Below are positions 27,201 through 35,006 of a DNA stretch of 64,000 nucleotides, piece after piece. Under the pieces are notes generated by a model, which did no database searches, had not been told where the DNA came from, and saw only the letters and a list, made by a program, of their open reading frames with translations. Source of the DNA: Rhodococcus sp. 14-1411-2a (GTDB taxonomy: Bacteria > Actinomycetota > Actinomycetes > Mycobacteriales > Mycobacteriaceae); NCBI RefSeq assembly GCF_002259485.1, contig NZ_NPGA01000018.1, positions 124,001 to 188,000 on the forward strand, given 5' to 3'. Each line of letters begins with the position of its first letter. Within the stretch, counting starts at the first letter, position 1. The position numbers and the translations under genes are program-made.

Positions 27201-30200
27201 AAGGCCTCGACCCGCTTCTTCTTGCCGAAGAGCCCGTGGGTCGCTTCGGTCGCGGCCACGACTACGGGCTCGATTTCGCCGGTGGCGACGAACAAGGGTG
27301 TAAAGGTGTCGGATACCGCCCGCACGGAATTCTGAAAATCGTTGATGCAACGGAGAAGAGCGTCTCGCTCGCCATCCCAGTCTCTGCGAGATGCTTTGTC
27401 CAGCAGCTCAATTGAAGGAGACGGAAACCGAGACAGTTGTTCGGCTTTGTCCGCCATTGTGTGGAGGGACGCTGCGTCGGTCGCCCGTTCGAGCGCGCCA
27501 CGCGCGAACGCGGACGAGTGCGCAGAAGCGAGGTCTCGGTCCATTCCGGTGGCGAGGGTGAATAACGTCGATTCGGAGATTGCGTCGTCGAGGGCCCCGA
27601 CCAGGTTCCATTCGTTATCGGTCGTCGGACGAGCGGTCCGCGCGGATCGAGCGAAGAGTCGTAGAGAGTGTTCGATGTCGGCGATGGGAACCGCCGGCTG
27701 CGCGACGAAGCTGTGGGGGATGTCCGCTGAAGGACCGTCTGGCAGACCCATCGCGGTGTCGGTGGCCGACCACATGGACAGGCCCGCTCCGTTCGTGTCG
27801 TGCAGGACTTTCGGATACTCCGCGAGCGGCGCGTGTCGCGAACGCATGGTGGCGAGGCTGGCTTGCCACAACCGCTCGTTGTAGTGTGCGTCCAGATCGA
27901 TGGCCTTCTTCAGCTGGTCACGAATGGCTTGTGGTCGCTGGTTTTTGCCGTGTAGGTCAAGTGTGAAATCGGATAGGCCGATCTTCTCGAGTCGTCGCTT
28001 CACCACATCGAGCGCTGCCTGCTTTTCGGCGACGAACAGCACCGACTTTCCCTGCATGAGGGTGTGGGCGATCAGGTTGGTAATCGTCTGCGACTTTCCC
28101 GTACCAGGAGGACCTTCGAGTACGAAGCTGTGTCCATCGGCCGCGAGTGCTACGGCGCGTAGCTGGGATCCGTCCGCCGGAATGGGAACGGGCACTTCGA
28201 TCTCCTCGACCGGCACGTTGTCCAGGTCCTGGCCATTCGGGCGGGCATCGTCTATGAAGGACTCGCCTGCGGAGTGGATGAGATGGTGCACGATCGGGCT
28301 CTTCTGCAGTGTCTCCCAGTGTTCGTCGAGGTCTTTCCACATTCCGAAGGTGCCGAACTGGCAGATCCCGAGTGATGTGCATTCGTCGATGCGGAACGAC
28401 AAGTTGTGCTCGACCAACGAACCCCGGATCTGCTGCAGAGCTAGATCGATGTCGATTCCCGAGTCGTCGGTCGGCGGGTTCTCCAGCGCAGGGATGGATG
28501 CGTTGTGTTTCAGACGTAGCCATTCGACCAGGCAATAGTTCGGGTTGGAGGTCTCCGACGAGTCGATTGCGACCTTGAACGGTGCATTCCCGGTGCCTCC
28601 CGTGATTTTGACCGGGAGAAGAAACAGGGGAGCTCGCGCCTCGCGTCCGGTAGACGTGGTGTGGATGAGCGCACCGAAAGTCAGAAAGAGATTGGCCGAT
28701 CCGGTCTCCTCGAACATCGTTCGGGCCGACCGTTGCAGACTCTTGAGCTGAGTCGCGTACTTCGCCTTGGTGACAGCGGCATAAAGCTTTTTGCTCTTCT
28801 GCAGGTATTCCAGCAGCACATCGTTGTCAATGTTCTGCGCCAGACGGGCACCCCGGAGCTCGTGGATGTCGCTGATCTCGTCGTTGGGCATCAGCTCGAT
28901 GGCTACGTTGGCGTGAACGAGGTCGTCGAGAATTGCCAGACCGGATTTCGGTATGTGGAGATCGATGACCTCCTTGGCAGCTTTCAGATTCAGCAGCCTG
29001 TTTCGGGTACTGAGGTCCAGCAGAGATCGTTTCCACTTCTGCACGCGAGCCGGAGAGTTATCGGTGGGGTCGAACACTGCGTCGTGCTCAGCGGCAGCTC
29101 GGACCAGATCTGTCGGAAGCTCGATGCTTCCCGCCTCGGCGGCATAGTCGTCATCCACTGTCTCCATCACGACCTCGTCCTGAGTCAGGAGCGGCCGGAT
29201 ACCGTCTTTGCGCGCCGTCGTTACCGCGGTGACGCCCATTAGTGTCTCCGGGGACGCGAAGTGTCGTCGAGCCGTGGTGACGGCACTGGCGAAAGTCCCG
29301 GTTCGCGCGGTGTCGTAGAACTGAGCCTCGACGGGGACGACCGTATTCGATTCCACGAGGTTGACCATCGTGTTCGTATCGGTCACCGTGGCGCTCGCGA
29401 GATTCGTCTCCTCACGCATGAAGCCTGCGAACGCGTGACCCTGTTTGAGCCACAGCACAGGCCGCAGCCCGGCGGCTTCGAGGCAGGCGGCATACGTGAC
29501 TGCCAAATCGATGCAGGTTCCAAACCTTTCCTCCAGCACCTGCGCTGTAGTGCGGATCTTCTGGCCGGACTGCTCGAACGAAGCAGGCGGGCTGATGTAT
29601 CGAATGCCCTTAGATCGGAGGGCTTCGTAGATCGCGCCTGCAATATAGGAGGCGCGCTCTGGCCCGGACTGATATCCACCCAGCGACGAGTTGCCGCTCT
29701 GATTCTCCAGGAGTGTGCTGGCGATGGCGAGGACCGACGAGACGGCCCTAGTGTTGGGCTGCACGAAGGCGGACAAGGACGAGTAATAAACCGGCGCGTT
29801 GAACCACTCGTTGTGTGCCAGAACCCTGATGGGCACCTTGAGCTGGATCGGTCGACTCCACAAGTGCTTGACGCTCACATAGATGGTCGCCGGGTAACTC
29901 TCGTTGAGTTCCTGCAGATGATCGACCTCAGGCACGACTTCGGCGAAGTTGTCCCACTGAAGAGCAGAGCCCGGAGCCAGCGGACCGTCGTTAACCTCGT
30001 CGAACTCTGGAGAGATGGGATGCCCACGCCCGAACAACTGGACCGACGCCTGGACGTCGATTGCGTCTTGGTTCGACGCATTCCGGATGGACAGAGCCGT
30101 GATCAGAGGAACCCCGTTGTGGACCAGCGCGAGGTTCACCGCAGGATGGGCGAACAACTCGACGACGAGGCCACCTTCCTCTATTCGGTGAGTCGCGTCA

Positions 30201-30220
30201 GTCGGTTGGGGCTGGGTCAT
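24239..30220 (-). CDS. Giant DUF4011 SF1 helicase with transglutaminase-like domain and Vsr-like nuclease remnant (Hhe type)
   Basis: A 1993-residue protein. In order: a beta-rich N-terminus; a transglutaminase-like domain with FGTCIDLAVTYAACLEAAG (C236) and KQGHAFAGF (H262); DUF4011 starting WKRSLLDLSTRNRLLNLK; an SF1 helicase with Walker A EGPPGTGKSQTITNLIAH, Walker B FDVVVFDEASQV and NVQGDERDVILFST, RWNVAITRARRKV; a Vsr/MTES_1575-like fold with DFVLDLVV and RVWLPEW; then a DUF3320-like C-terminus. This matches the single-gene DUF4011-helicase-Vsr (Hhe) defence architecture. In the nuclease part the usual acidic (E-x-D-G) centre reads VLTDG, so the Glu is lost and activity is doubtful. GGAG precedes the ATG. 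It is the first gene of the long minus-strand block. Confidence 0.88.
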   Translation of the reverse strand: MTQPQPTDATHRIEEGGLVVELFAHPAVNLALVHNGVPLITALSIRNASNQDAIDVQASVQLFGRGHPISPEFDEVNDGPLAPGSALQWDNFAEVVPEVDHLQELNESYPATIYVSVKHLWSRPIQLKVPIRVLAHNEWFNAPVYYSSLSAFVQPNTRAVSSVLAIASTLLENQSGNSSLGGYQSGPERASYIAGAIYEALRSKGIRYISPPASFEQSGQKIRTTAQVLEERFGTCIDLAVTYAACLEAAGLRPVLWLKQGHAFAGFMREETNLASATVTDTNTMVNLVESNTVVPVEAQFYDTARTGTFASAVTTARRHFASPETLMGVTAVTTARKDGIRPLLTQDEVVMETVDDDYAAEAGSIELPTDLVRAAAEHDAVFDPTDNSPARVQKWKRSLLDLSTRNRLLNLKAAKEVIDLHIPKSGLAILDDLVHANVAIELMPNDEISDIHELRGARLAQNIDNDVLLEYLQKSKKLYAAVTKAKYATQLKSLQRSARTMFEETGSANLFLTFGALIHTTSTGREARAPLFLLPVKITGGTGNAPFKVAIDSSETSNPNYCLVEWLRLKHNASIPALENPPTDDSGIDIDLALQQIRGSLVEHNLSFRIDECTSLGICQFGTFGMWKDLDEHWETLQKSPIVHHLIHSAGESFIDDARPNGQDLDNVPVEEIEVPVPIPADGSQLRAVALAADGHSFVLEGPPGTGKSQTITNLIAHTLMQGKSVLFVAEKQAALDVVKRRLEKIGLSDFTLDLHGKNQRPQAIRDQLKKAIDLDAHYNERLWQASLATMRSRHAPLAEYPKVLHDTNGAGLSMWSATDTAMGLPDGPSADIPHSFVAQPAVPIADIEHSLRLFARSARTARPTTDNEWNLVGALDDAISESTLFTLATGMDRDLASAHSSAFARGALERATDAASLHTMADKAEQLSRFPSPSIELLDKASRRDWDGERDALLRCINDFQNSVRAVSDTFTPLFVATGEIEPVVVAATEATHGLFGKKKRVEAFHHLTASLVAPGVSLTPEQALPLLQTLPGARSDALDVSRRMTDLLLDFAPQWWSPFDPTAAVQLQPLIEHVEKTSAMRRNDPASWSFIVECGSISEIDIATVRSLAAGWTQWIAALGTTPESLARWLGDDPWHRKLSKDCRRWVDSLGVDGIHTVQQYSSTTSYLDPLRSAGLQDFVTQLLSGSISSLDAELSFIRGVAATSAQERRRRAGLVHFDPEQRYGEVDDFSAAADAQRTEQVVALRSLLLGRRPFKAGQLTDEVGKLRRLLDAKRGGQTFRRLITRYPDHIVSATPCFFVSPTSLAQFVPPGTVTFDVVVFDEASQVTVPQAVGALGRGRSGVIVGDSQQMPPTAVGKATAGDGDDVLDDEEVVPEDLDSILSEAVESGIPRQWLSWHYRSQDESLIAFSNEKYYEGRLASLPTPGGDESLGVEWRRVQGHFNRENTKQRHRTNLVEAEAIVGEVRRRLANAHTANESIGIVTFNTQQQTLVRDLLEECRDPLVAEQLREDKEDGLFVKNLENVQGDERDVILFSTAFSKKPGDSKLVLNFGPLTRAGGEKRWNVAITRARRKVIVFTSFDPADIDLSRTNSVGMAHLRGYLERTAQLGEVTETDVRWESVDAVLRSLGQSLIERGYEVRPGYGLSDFVLDLVVRQPGSAHWQVAVLTDGPQWAKRPTVSDRDMTPQLLQSMMGWGGLVRVWLPEWIDNPNVVLDRISEAVARAARIDEERAARRESEAEDWQASIDELTDNSTLDTPDADSEVSADTELENVPAPAEPDFEYARIASAIEEQHQIRLSSTRDIHEKGTLYLEAPTTRLGGREDLERDQSPSVRATIVDAIRAVVEIEGPIEVDRLCRQIGTRFGFDRLRAARKELIERCIPGELLRSGRGGDFVWPAGLDSESWRGFRITQTGLTRPLPEISPEEIANAMMFVADGSALAQSDLFRQTLAQFDQKRLTAQTVERLRLCLDLALRTSRMMQVGELYASGS

Positions 30221-30400
30221 CGGATCTCCGCACTACTCGGTCGTTGCCGCTCCACTGGTGGGTGGCAGAACGGCATTGCTCTCACCGTAAGAGATCGTCG
30301 CTAGTTGTGGGAACGTTCCACGGAATGCCGGCGATGTCCGCGAATCGACGTTGTCGAAGGGGCGCGACGGAGACCTCAGAATCAACTTTGAACTGGTCGG

Positions 30401-31516
30401 CTACTCGTGTTCCGCGATGTCCGATAGTTCGATGCAGTACCCCTGCAGCCAAGAAAAATCGACTAGTAGAGCTGTGAACTTGTTTCGACTCAACCAGATT
30501 GGGGAGCCCTCTGGTTGAGACGCGTAGAGCCCCCGTGCTGATGTGACCACTCGATCGAATTGCGCTGGCCAGTCGATGGTTGCAGCCAATTCGGTGATGG
30601 AATCGCGGCCGCGGTCGAGCGCACGTAGGACGTGTGATTGCGCGGGCAACAGCTGAGACTTGCTTGTGTTGCACGATGGGCATGCCAACACCAAGTTCGC
30701 GAGACCGTCGATCCCCACCCTCGACCACGGGAGTACGTGATCGACATGGGCGTCCGACCCCACGCGCGCCGAACAGTAGAAGCACGTCGGACCGAAGGCC
30801 TCGATCAAAGCGGCTTTGGGACGGACGAGTGCGATTCGGCTGTTGCCGAACAGGTGGCCTTCGAGATCTGGCACGTCCTCGTCGAGGAAGCTGTTCTTTC
30901 GCCGGACATCTTCGACCCATGCGAGCATCAATGCGGGCTTGAGCAACGAGGACAGTCGCGCCAGCGCAAAACACACTCCGGGGTACAGCGTGATCTGGTT
31001 GCCATGGGCCAGGACGGTGTTCGTGCCCATCTTGGCGCTCATCCAACTGTCGTCGAACAGAAATGACTCGCCCGTGTACCCGCCCGGAACTCGTTGCAGT
31101 CGATGCAGCGGCTGTTGCACGAGAACAAGCTTCACCTTCTTGATCATCTCGCGGAACAAGCCGGGGTTTCTCCGGGCCGCGATGTCCAAAGGCGCTTCTC
31201 GGCCGGCGGTTGCCGTAGCACGAGCAAACTCGCGGACAGTGTCGGGAATCGTTGCTCTCGCCTGCGTCGACTGGCGGAGATAATGACCGTCGAAGTCACG
31301 GACCTGCCGCCAGTAGAGACCGACGACGCGCTCGGCCAAGTCGTCGAGATCGACGTCCGCGGCGGAACTATGGTCATCGGGAACGTTCTCGACCGAGAAT
31401 TCGAGTAGAGCGACCAACACGGCCAGCTTGTAGGTGGCGACCCGTGCGCCAGAGTCGAGAACGCTGACCAGGTGCTGCCCAAGTGTCAGGGGATCAGTGG
31501 GCGACGGAGTAGACAC
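30401..31516 (-). CDS. HNH endonuclease-domain protein
   Basis: A 371-residue protein with a C-terminal-half HNH fold: zinc Cys pairs CFYC (C245, C248) and CPSC (C279, C282) bracket HVDHVLPWS (H257-H260) and GLANLVLACPSCN. The order H...N...C matches HNH nucleases related to McrA and the HNHs of defence islands. The N-terminal 230 residues are helical and unassigned. It probably cuts DNA, consistent with the island, but partner and target are unknown. The start at 31516 is only 18 bases from the divergent pyrophosphohydrolase start, so promoters must overlap coding sequence or the transcripts are leaderless. A 180-base gap separates it from the giant helicase. Confidence 0.8.
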   Translation of the reverse strand: MSTPSPTDPLTLGQHLVSVLDSGARVATYKLAVLVALLEFSVENVPDDHSSAADVDLDDLAERVVGLYWRQVRDFDGHYLRQSTQARATIPDTVREFARATATAGREAPLDIAARRNPGLFREMIKKVKLVLVQQPLHRLQRVPGGYTGESFLFDDSWMSAKMGTNTVLAHGNQITLYPGVCFALARLSSLLKPALMLAWVEDVRRKNSFLDEDVPDLEGHLFGNSRIALVRPKAALIEAFGPTCFYCSARVGSDAHVDHVLPWSRVGIDGLANLVLACPSCNTSKSQLLPAQSHVLRALDRGRDSITELAATIDWPAQFDRVVTSARGLYASQPEGSPIWLSRNKFTALLVDFSWLQGYCIELSDIAEHE

Positions 31517-31534
31517 ACCTGCACACTACTGAGC

Positions 31535-31834
31535 ATGGGAAAACTTGTTCGTGATTTGATTCCGTCGATCATAGAAGCCTCGGGTCGTGTCCCGAAATAT
31601 CGAACCCTTGAGGCTGAGGATTATGGAAATGCGTTGATCAACAAGCTTTTTGAAGAAGCGCACGAGTTTCGTGACGCAACGCCGAAAAACCGGCCTGAGG
31701 AGCTGGCCGACGTCCTCGAGGTCGTCCGTGCACTCGCCGCGCATCTCGGATTGAGCGACGAGGCTCTCGACAACCTAGCTGTGGACAAACGCGCGGAGCG
31801 CGGTGGCTTCGAGCAGCGGATCTGGCTGGAGTAG
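31535..31834 (+). CDS. PRA-PH/MazG-like nucleoside pyrophosphohydrolase
   Basis: A 99-residue protein beginning KLVRDLIPSIIEASG, the hallmark of small phosphoribosyl-ATP diphosphatase-like (all-alpha NTP pyrophosphatase) proteins, with metal-binding acidic residues in KLFEEAHEFRDA and EELADVLEVV. The family hydrolyses nucleoside triphosphate-like compounds to monophosphate and PPi; the substrate cannot be told from sequence. The start at 31535 gives the standard family N-terminus; an in-frame ORF from 31472 would add 21 unlikely residues. It is divergent from the HNH gene with 18 bases between the starts. Many defence loci carry nucleotide pyrophosphohydrolases, but here that is only context. 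Confidence 0.75.
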   Translation: MGKLVRDLIPSIIEASGRVPKYRTLEAEDYGNALINKLFEEAHEFRDATPKNRPEELADVLEVVRALAAHLGLSDEALDNLAVDKRAERGGFEQRIWLE

Positions 31835-32008
31835 CGGCTGTTCACCGCGCTGCGTTGGACAAGCTGCGGATGCGGGCGGTGACAGTCGGACATGATGCAA
31901 GGGTGGGAAACGATCTGTATGGCCGCCTTGCTGACGCCGTCGCTTGAGCGAAAGGGGATGGCCCACTTGGGCTCGTCACGGTGATCGTTCCCAGTCGCGG
32001 CGATGGAT

Positions 32009-32024
32009 TCATTCGGACGAATGA
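32009..32024. promoter_or_regulatory. 16-base palindrome, possible operator of the HIRAN gene
   Basis: TCATTCG-GA-CGAATGA is a perfect 7-base inverted repeat with a 2-base spacer, in the 280-base gene-free stretch between the pyrophosphohydrolase (ends 31834) and the HIRAN gene (starts 32115), about 90 bases before the latter. The form suits a dimeric regulator. Nothing else recognisable lies in this stretch. Confidence 0.3.
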
Positions 32025-32114
32025 CGTCAATCAGACCGCTTGGGTGGTTCAGTGCTGCGGTGTACGTCCGGTCGGATAGCGTGCTGCCTGTTCGGCGAGA
32101 CGAGGAGACTTTCG

Positions 32115-33281
32115 ATGGGCAGTGCAGGTGGGCAGTGGCAGCCCTACCCGTTGTGGGGCGGTCGGGGAGACTGGTGCAACGAAGAAGTTGTCGGTGTCCA
32201 CGCCTATACCGATGCAATCCAAGCCACCTTGGGTTCGGACTTCGACCCGTCGGGCTCAACCGTTCGACGCACGGTCGAGTTGATCCCTGAGCCCGGAAAC
32301 CCGCACGATCGATACGCTGTGTCAGTTCGGGCGTCGAACTACTTGATCGGCTACCTGGCTCGTGAGCGGGCAATTCTGTTCCATAGCCGGCTGATTGGCC
32401 TCATCGATCGAGGACTCGTTCCGACGGTGCCTGCGAGCATTCGCGCTTACGACCAAAACCGGTGGGATGACAGGCCGGGTAGCCCAGTCGATCTGGCCAT
32501 CAACATCGACGTGCAACTAAGCGAGCCACACCTGATTATTCCTGGCAACGAACCTCCCGACGTGCCGTACACGATGTTGCCGCACGGATACTCGGTTCAG
32601 GTGACGAAGGTCGACGAGCATTTCGAGATCCTCCGGCATTTCGTCGAGCCGGAGGGTGAGCTCGAACTGCTGGTCACGTTGCACGAAATCGACGTCAGCA
32701 CAGCGAAGACCGAGAAGAAGCTCGTCGAGGTACGCGTAGAGGGTCACCGCATCGGACAGCTGACGCCGCAGACCAGTGCAAAGTTTCTGCCCGCGGTTCG
32801 CCATCTCGCCGATCGAGGATTGGTCACTGTCGGTCGCGGTTGGTTCAAGGGGTCGGCAGTTTCGGCCCAGGTTTCTCTGATGGCAGCGAAAGCCCATGAG
32901 CTGCCGGGGGACTTCTTGGCTGGCGAACCGCAGACGGTCATTCCACTGGGTCGGCCCCGTCGCACGCCAATTCTCGCTGCATCATCGGTGCAGTCGATAG
33001 AGGTGACGCCAGTGACTCGGACGTTCGTCATCGACCTGGTGACGTCACAACCGCTGACGCCCTGGCAGCAGAAGGAAGCGCTCAAATTGCTCCGCGCTGC
33101 AACGTCGGCGGTAGGAAGTGACATCGAAGAACCTGTGGTGACGGACAGTTCGGTCAAAGCTACAGTCTTGCAGGACCACTCGGAACTGATCGCGAACGCA
33201 GTCGCTGGCATCGAAGACTCGGACTTCTCGCTGGCGAACGAATACCGGGCGACGGTCGGATCGAAGCGAGCTCTATCTTGA
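32115..33281 (+). CDS. Stand-alone HIRAN-domain protein
   Basis: A 388-residue protein whose N-terminal 110 residues form a HIRAN domain: EEVVGVHAYTDAIQ, then VELIPEPGNPHDRYAVSVR and YLIGYLAR. HIRAN domains bind DNA ends or stalled forks in HLTF/Rad5-type helicases, and bacterial versions occur alone or fused to nucleases. The remainder has a second repeat-like half (ELLVTLHEIDVSTAKTEKK, GQLTPQTSAKFLPAVRHL) resembling a degenerate HIRAN-like unit, then a tail without known domain. No helicase or nuclease motif is present. The ATG at 32115 follows GAGGAG by seven bases, which rules out the longer frame from 32040. The gene lies 77 bases before the next plus-strand gene. Confidence 0.75.
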   Translation: MGSAGGQWQPYPLWGGRGDWCNEEVVGVHAYTDAIQATLGSDFDPSGSTVRRTVELIPEPGNPHDRYAVSVRASNYLIGYLARERAILFHSRLIGLIDRGLVPTVPASIRAYDQNRWDDRPGSPVDLAINIDVQLSEPHLIIPGNEPPDVPYTMLPHGYSVQVTKVDEHFEILRHFVEPEGELELLVTLHEIDVSTAKTEKKLVEVRVEGHRIGQLTPQTSAKFLPAVRHLADRGLVTVGRGWFKGSAVSAQVSLMAAKAHELPGDFLAGEPQTVIPLGRPRRTPILAASSVQSIEVTPVTRTFVIDLVTSQPLTPWQQKEALKLLRAATSAVGSDIEEPVVTDSSVKATVLQDHSELIANAVAGIEDSDFSLANEYRATVGSKRALS

Positions 33282-33358
33282 TGACGCGAGTCCGGTCTGG
33301 CCACTCCGAGGGCGATAACGACCGATCCGGTGAGAGTACGTTAAAAACCGTCTTATGA

Positions 33359-34189
33359 ATGGATGAACCATTGCCGTCAAAATACCCGATGGAGCTCGAC
33401 TCGAATGAGTTGCTCAGTCTGCTGCACAGCCCGGACCCGCCGCCAGGTCATACATCGCTCGCAGCCCGGCTCAGGTGGACCCCGCAGAGATATGTAGCGG
33501 CCAAGGAGGAACTCCTGAAGTTGGGGTTGGTAGTCCTAGGCCACCGCGGCAGCCTGAAAAGAGTGAGCCCGCCTCCTGGGTGGGTTACGCGAGACGTGAA
33601 CGGCAACGATATCGAACCGTGGGAATTCGTTCCAGCCTCAACGAAAGAGTCGGCCCTGTACGGGCCAGTCGTGCAAACCCTGAGAAAGTATTGGCAAAAA
33701 GAATCGGAATCCATACCACCGGCGGGTGTACACGATACTGCCAACTCCGGCTCCAAGAGAACCGGCGGTCGGTGGTCGCGGCCTGACGCCACCGTTGTTC
33801 GCCTTCGGAAATTCAAGTACGTTCCCGGCGAATTCCTCGAAGTCTCGACGATCGAGGTCAAACCTTTCAATGCCATAGACGTTTCAGCCGTGTATGAAGC
33901 TGTGGCTCACCGTCGGGCCGCCACGCATGCGTATGTCGCCGTCCATGTTCCGGCTCATCTGTCAGCGGCCTTACGCAGTGACATCAAGGCTGTGCGGTCC
34001 GTCGCGGCAGCTCACGGAGTCGGTTTCATCCGGTTCGCAGACCCCGCGGACCATTCGACATGGAAATATGTCTTGGACGCGGAACGCGTCGAACCGGACC
34101 CTCAGAAACTGAGTAGATTCCTCAGTGAACAGGTGATGGGAGAAAAAGTGGTTTCGCGGCCGACAGCGACGATGGGCTTCGGTGAATAA
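33359..34189 (+). CDS. Winged-helix plus PD-(D/E)xK-like nuclease-fold protein
   Basis: A 276-residue protein not matched to a named family. Residues about 15-70 look like a winged helix (LAARLRWTPQRYVAAKEELLKLGLV). From residue 135 the order RPDATVVRLRKF, STIEVKPFNAID, AVYEAVAHRRAATHAYVAVH resembles the PD-(D/E)xK core: an Asp on one strand, E-x-K on the next, then the alpha-beta pair. A DNA-binding nuclease or its inactive relative is the best guess. It lies downstream of the HIRAN gene on the same strand and may share its transcript. The start has no strong ribosome site; the overlapping ATG at 33355 is out of frame. Confidence 0.6.
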   Translation: MDEPLPSKYPMELDSNELLSLLHSPDPPPGHTSLAARLRWTPQRYVAAKEELLKLGLVVLGHRGSLKRVSPPPGWVTRDVNGNDIEPWEFVPASTKESALYGPVVQTLRKYWQKESESIPPAGVHDTANSGSKRTGGRWSRPDATVVRLRKFKYVPGEFLEVSTIEVKPFNAIDVSAVYEAVAHRRAATHAYVAVHVPAHLSAALRSDIKAVRSVAAAHGVGFIRFADPADHSTWKYVLDAERVEPDPQKLSRFLSEQVMGEKVVSRPTATMGFGE

Positions 34190-34225
34190 TGCTTGGTGGC
34201 GCGGGAAGATGCTCGGTAAGTCGCC

Positions 34226-34960
34226 CTAGTGGGTCAGACTCTCCGACAACGCCGTCAGACGGGCATCGATCGCGGTGAGACCGTTCCTGGGCAACCCGAG
34301 GTAGTCACGGTTGGCGTCGAAGGCTGAGGCAAAGACCGCGACGACCGGCGCGTACTTTGCCGCAAGTTTCGTTCGCTTCGCCTCGTTTTCGAGGTATTTC
34401 ACGCTTCCTGCGTTGTCGACGAAGTCGGCGAACTTGACCAGGAAGACCTTGGTGTCCTTGATGACGTCAGCAACGTGCGCGGCGTAGGCCGCGTTCTTCT
34501 CTGCCTTTGAAAGTTGAGCATCTTTGGGCGGATTCGTGACCGCAGCAACGAGTCTGGAGGTTTCGGCGTTGAAGTGTTCGGTGATGAGATCCAGTGCTGC
34601 CTGCTGATCCGATTCGTCCGACAGCCGTGACTCATCCAGAATCGACACGATCTCCCGCTGTTGATCCTCGACTGTGTCGTGCAGAGCTGTCGCGGCGAGA
34701 ACATCGGTGTCGGTGCAACCGAGCCTGATCAGGCGCAAGACGTTCCTGAGTGGATGCACGATGTACGGGTCTACAGGGTATGCGGCACGCCCAAACCGCT
34801 TTTGGGACAGATGAGCGGCCGTCGCTAACTCAAGAGCATTGCCAAGCTGCGTTCGGGCGGCACGGTCGGCGTCGATCTCGTGCATGATCGCGAACACCAA
34901 TGCAGCCGAGTCCATGTCCTTCAGCTTGGTTGCGCGGTAGATCGATCCAAGAACTTTCAT
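34226..34960 (-). CDS. HD-domain hydrolase, SpoT/MESH1-like small alarmone hydrolase candidate
   Basis: A 244-residue HD protein. The motif series YIVHPLRNVL, ATALHDTVEDQ, then KAEKNAAYAAHV and VKFADFVDN matches the (p)ppGpp hydrolase half of RelA/SpoT and stand-alone MESH1-type enzymes (His, HD, ED, Lys/Asp-x-x-x-Asn). No synthetase, TGS or ACT domain is present, so it is hydrolase-only if active. The usual HDTVEDT reads HDTVEDQ. Function, either alarmone or another nucleotide, is inferred. AGGAG six bases before the ATG supports the start. It converges on the winged-helix/nuclease gene and lies 46 bases downstream of the unknown 456-residue gene. Confidence 0.7.
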   Translation of the reverse strand: MKVLGSIYRATKLKDMDSAALVFAIMHEIDADRAARTQLGNALELATAAHLSQKRFGRAAYPVDPYIVHPLRNVLRLIRLGCTDTDVLAATALHDTVEDQQREIVSILDESRLSDESDQQAALDLITEHFNAETSRLVAAVTNPPKDAQLSKAEKNAAYAAHVADVIKDTKVFLVKFADFVDNAGSVKYLENEAKRTKLAAKYAPVVAVFASAFDANRDYLGLPRNGLTAIDARLTALSESLTH

Positions 34961-35006
34961 TTTTATCTCCTGTCGGTTGGGGTGAAAGTAGCTACTCGGT
35001 GGTGCG

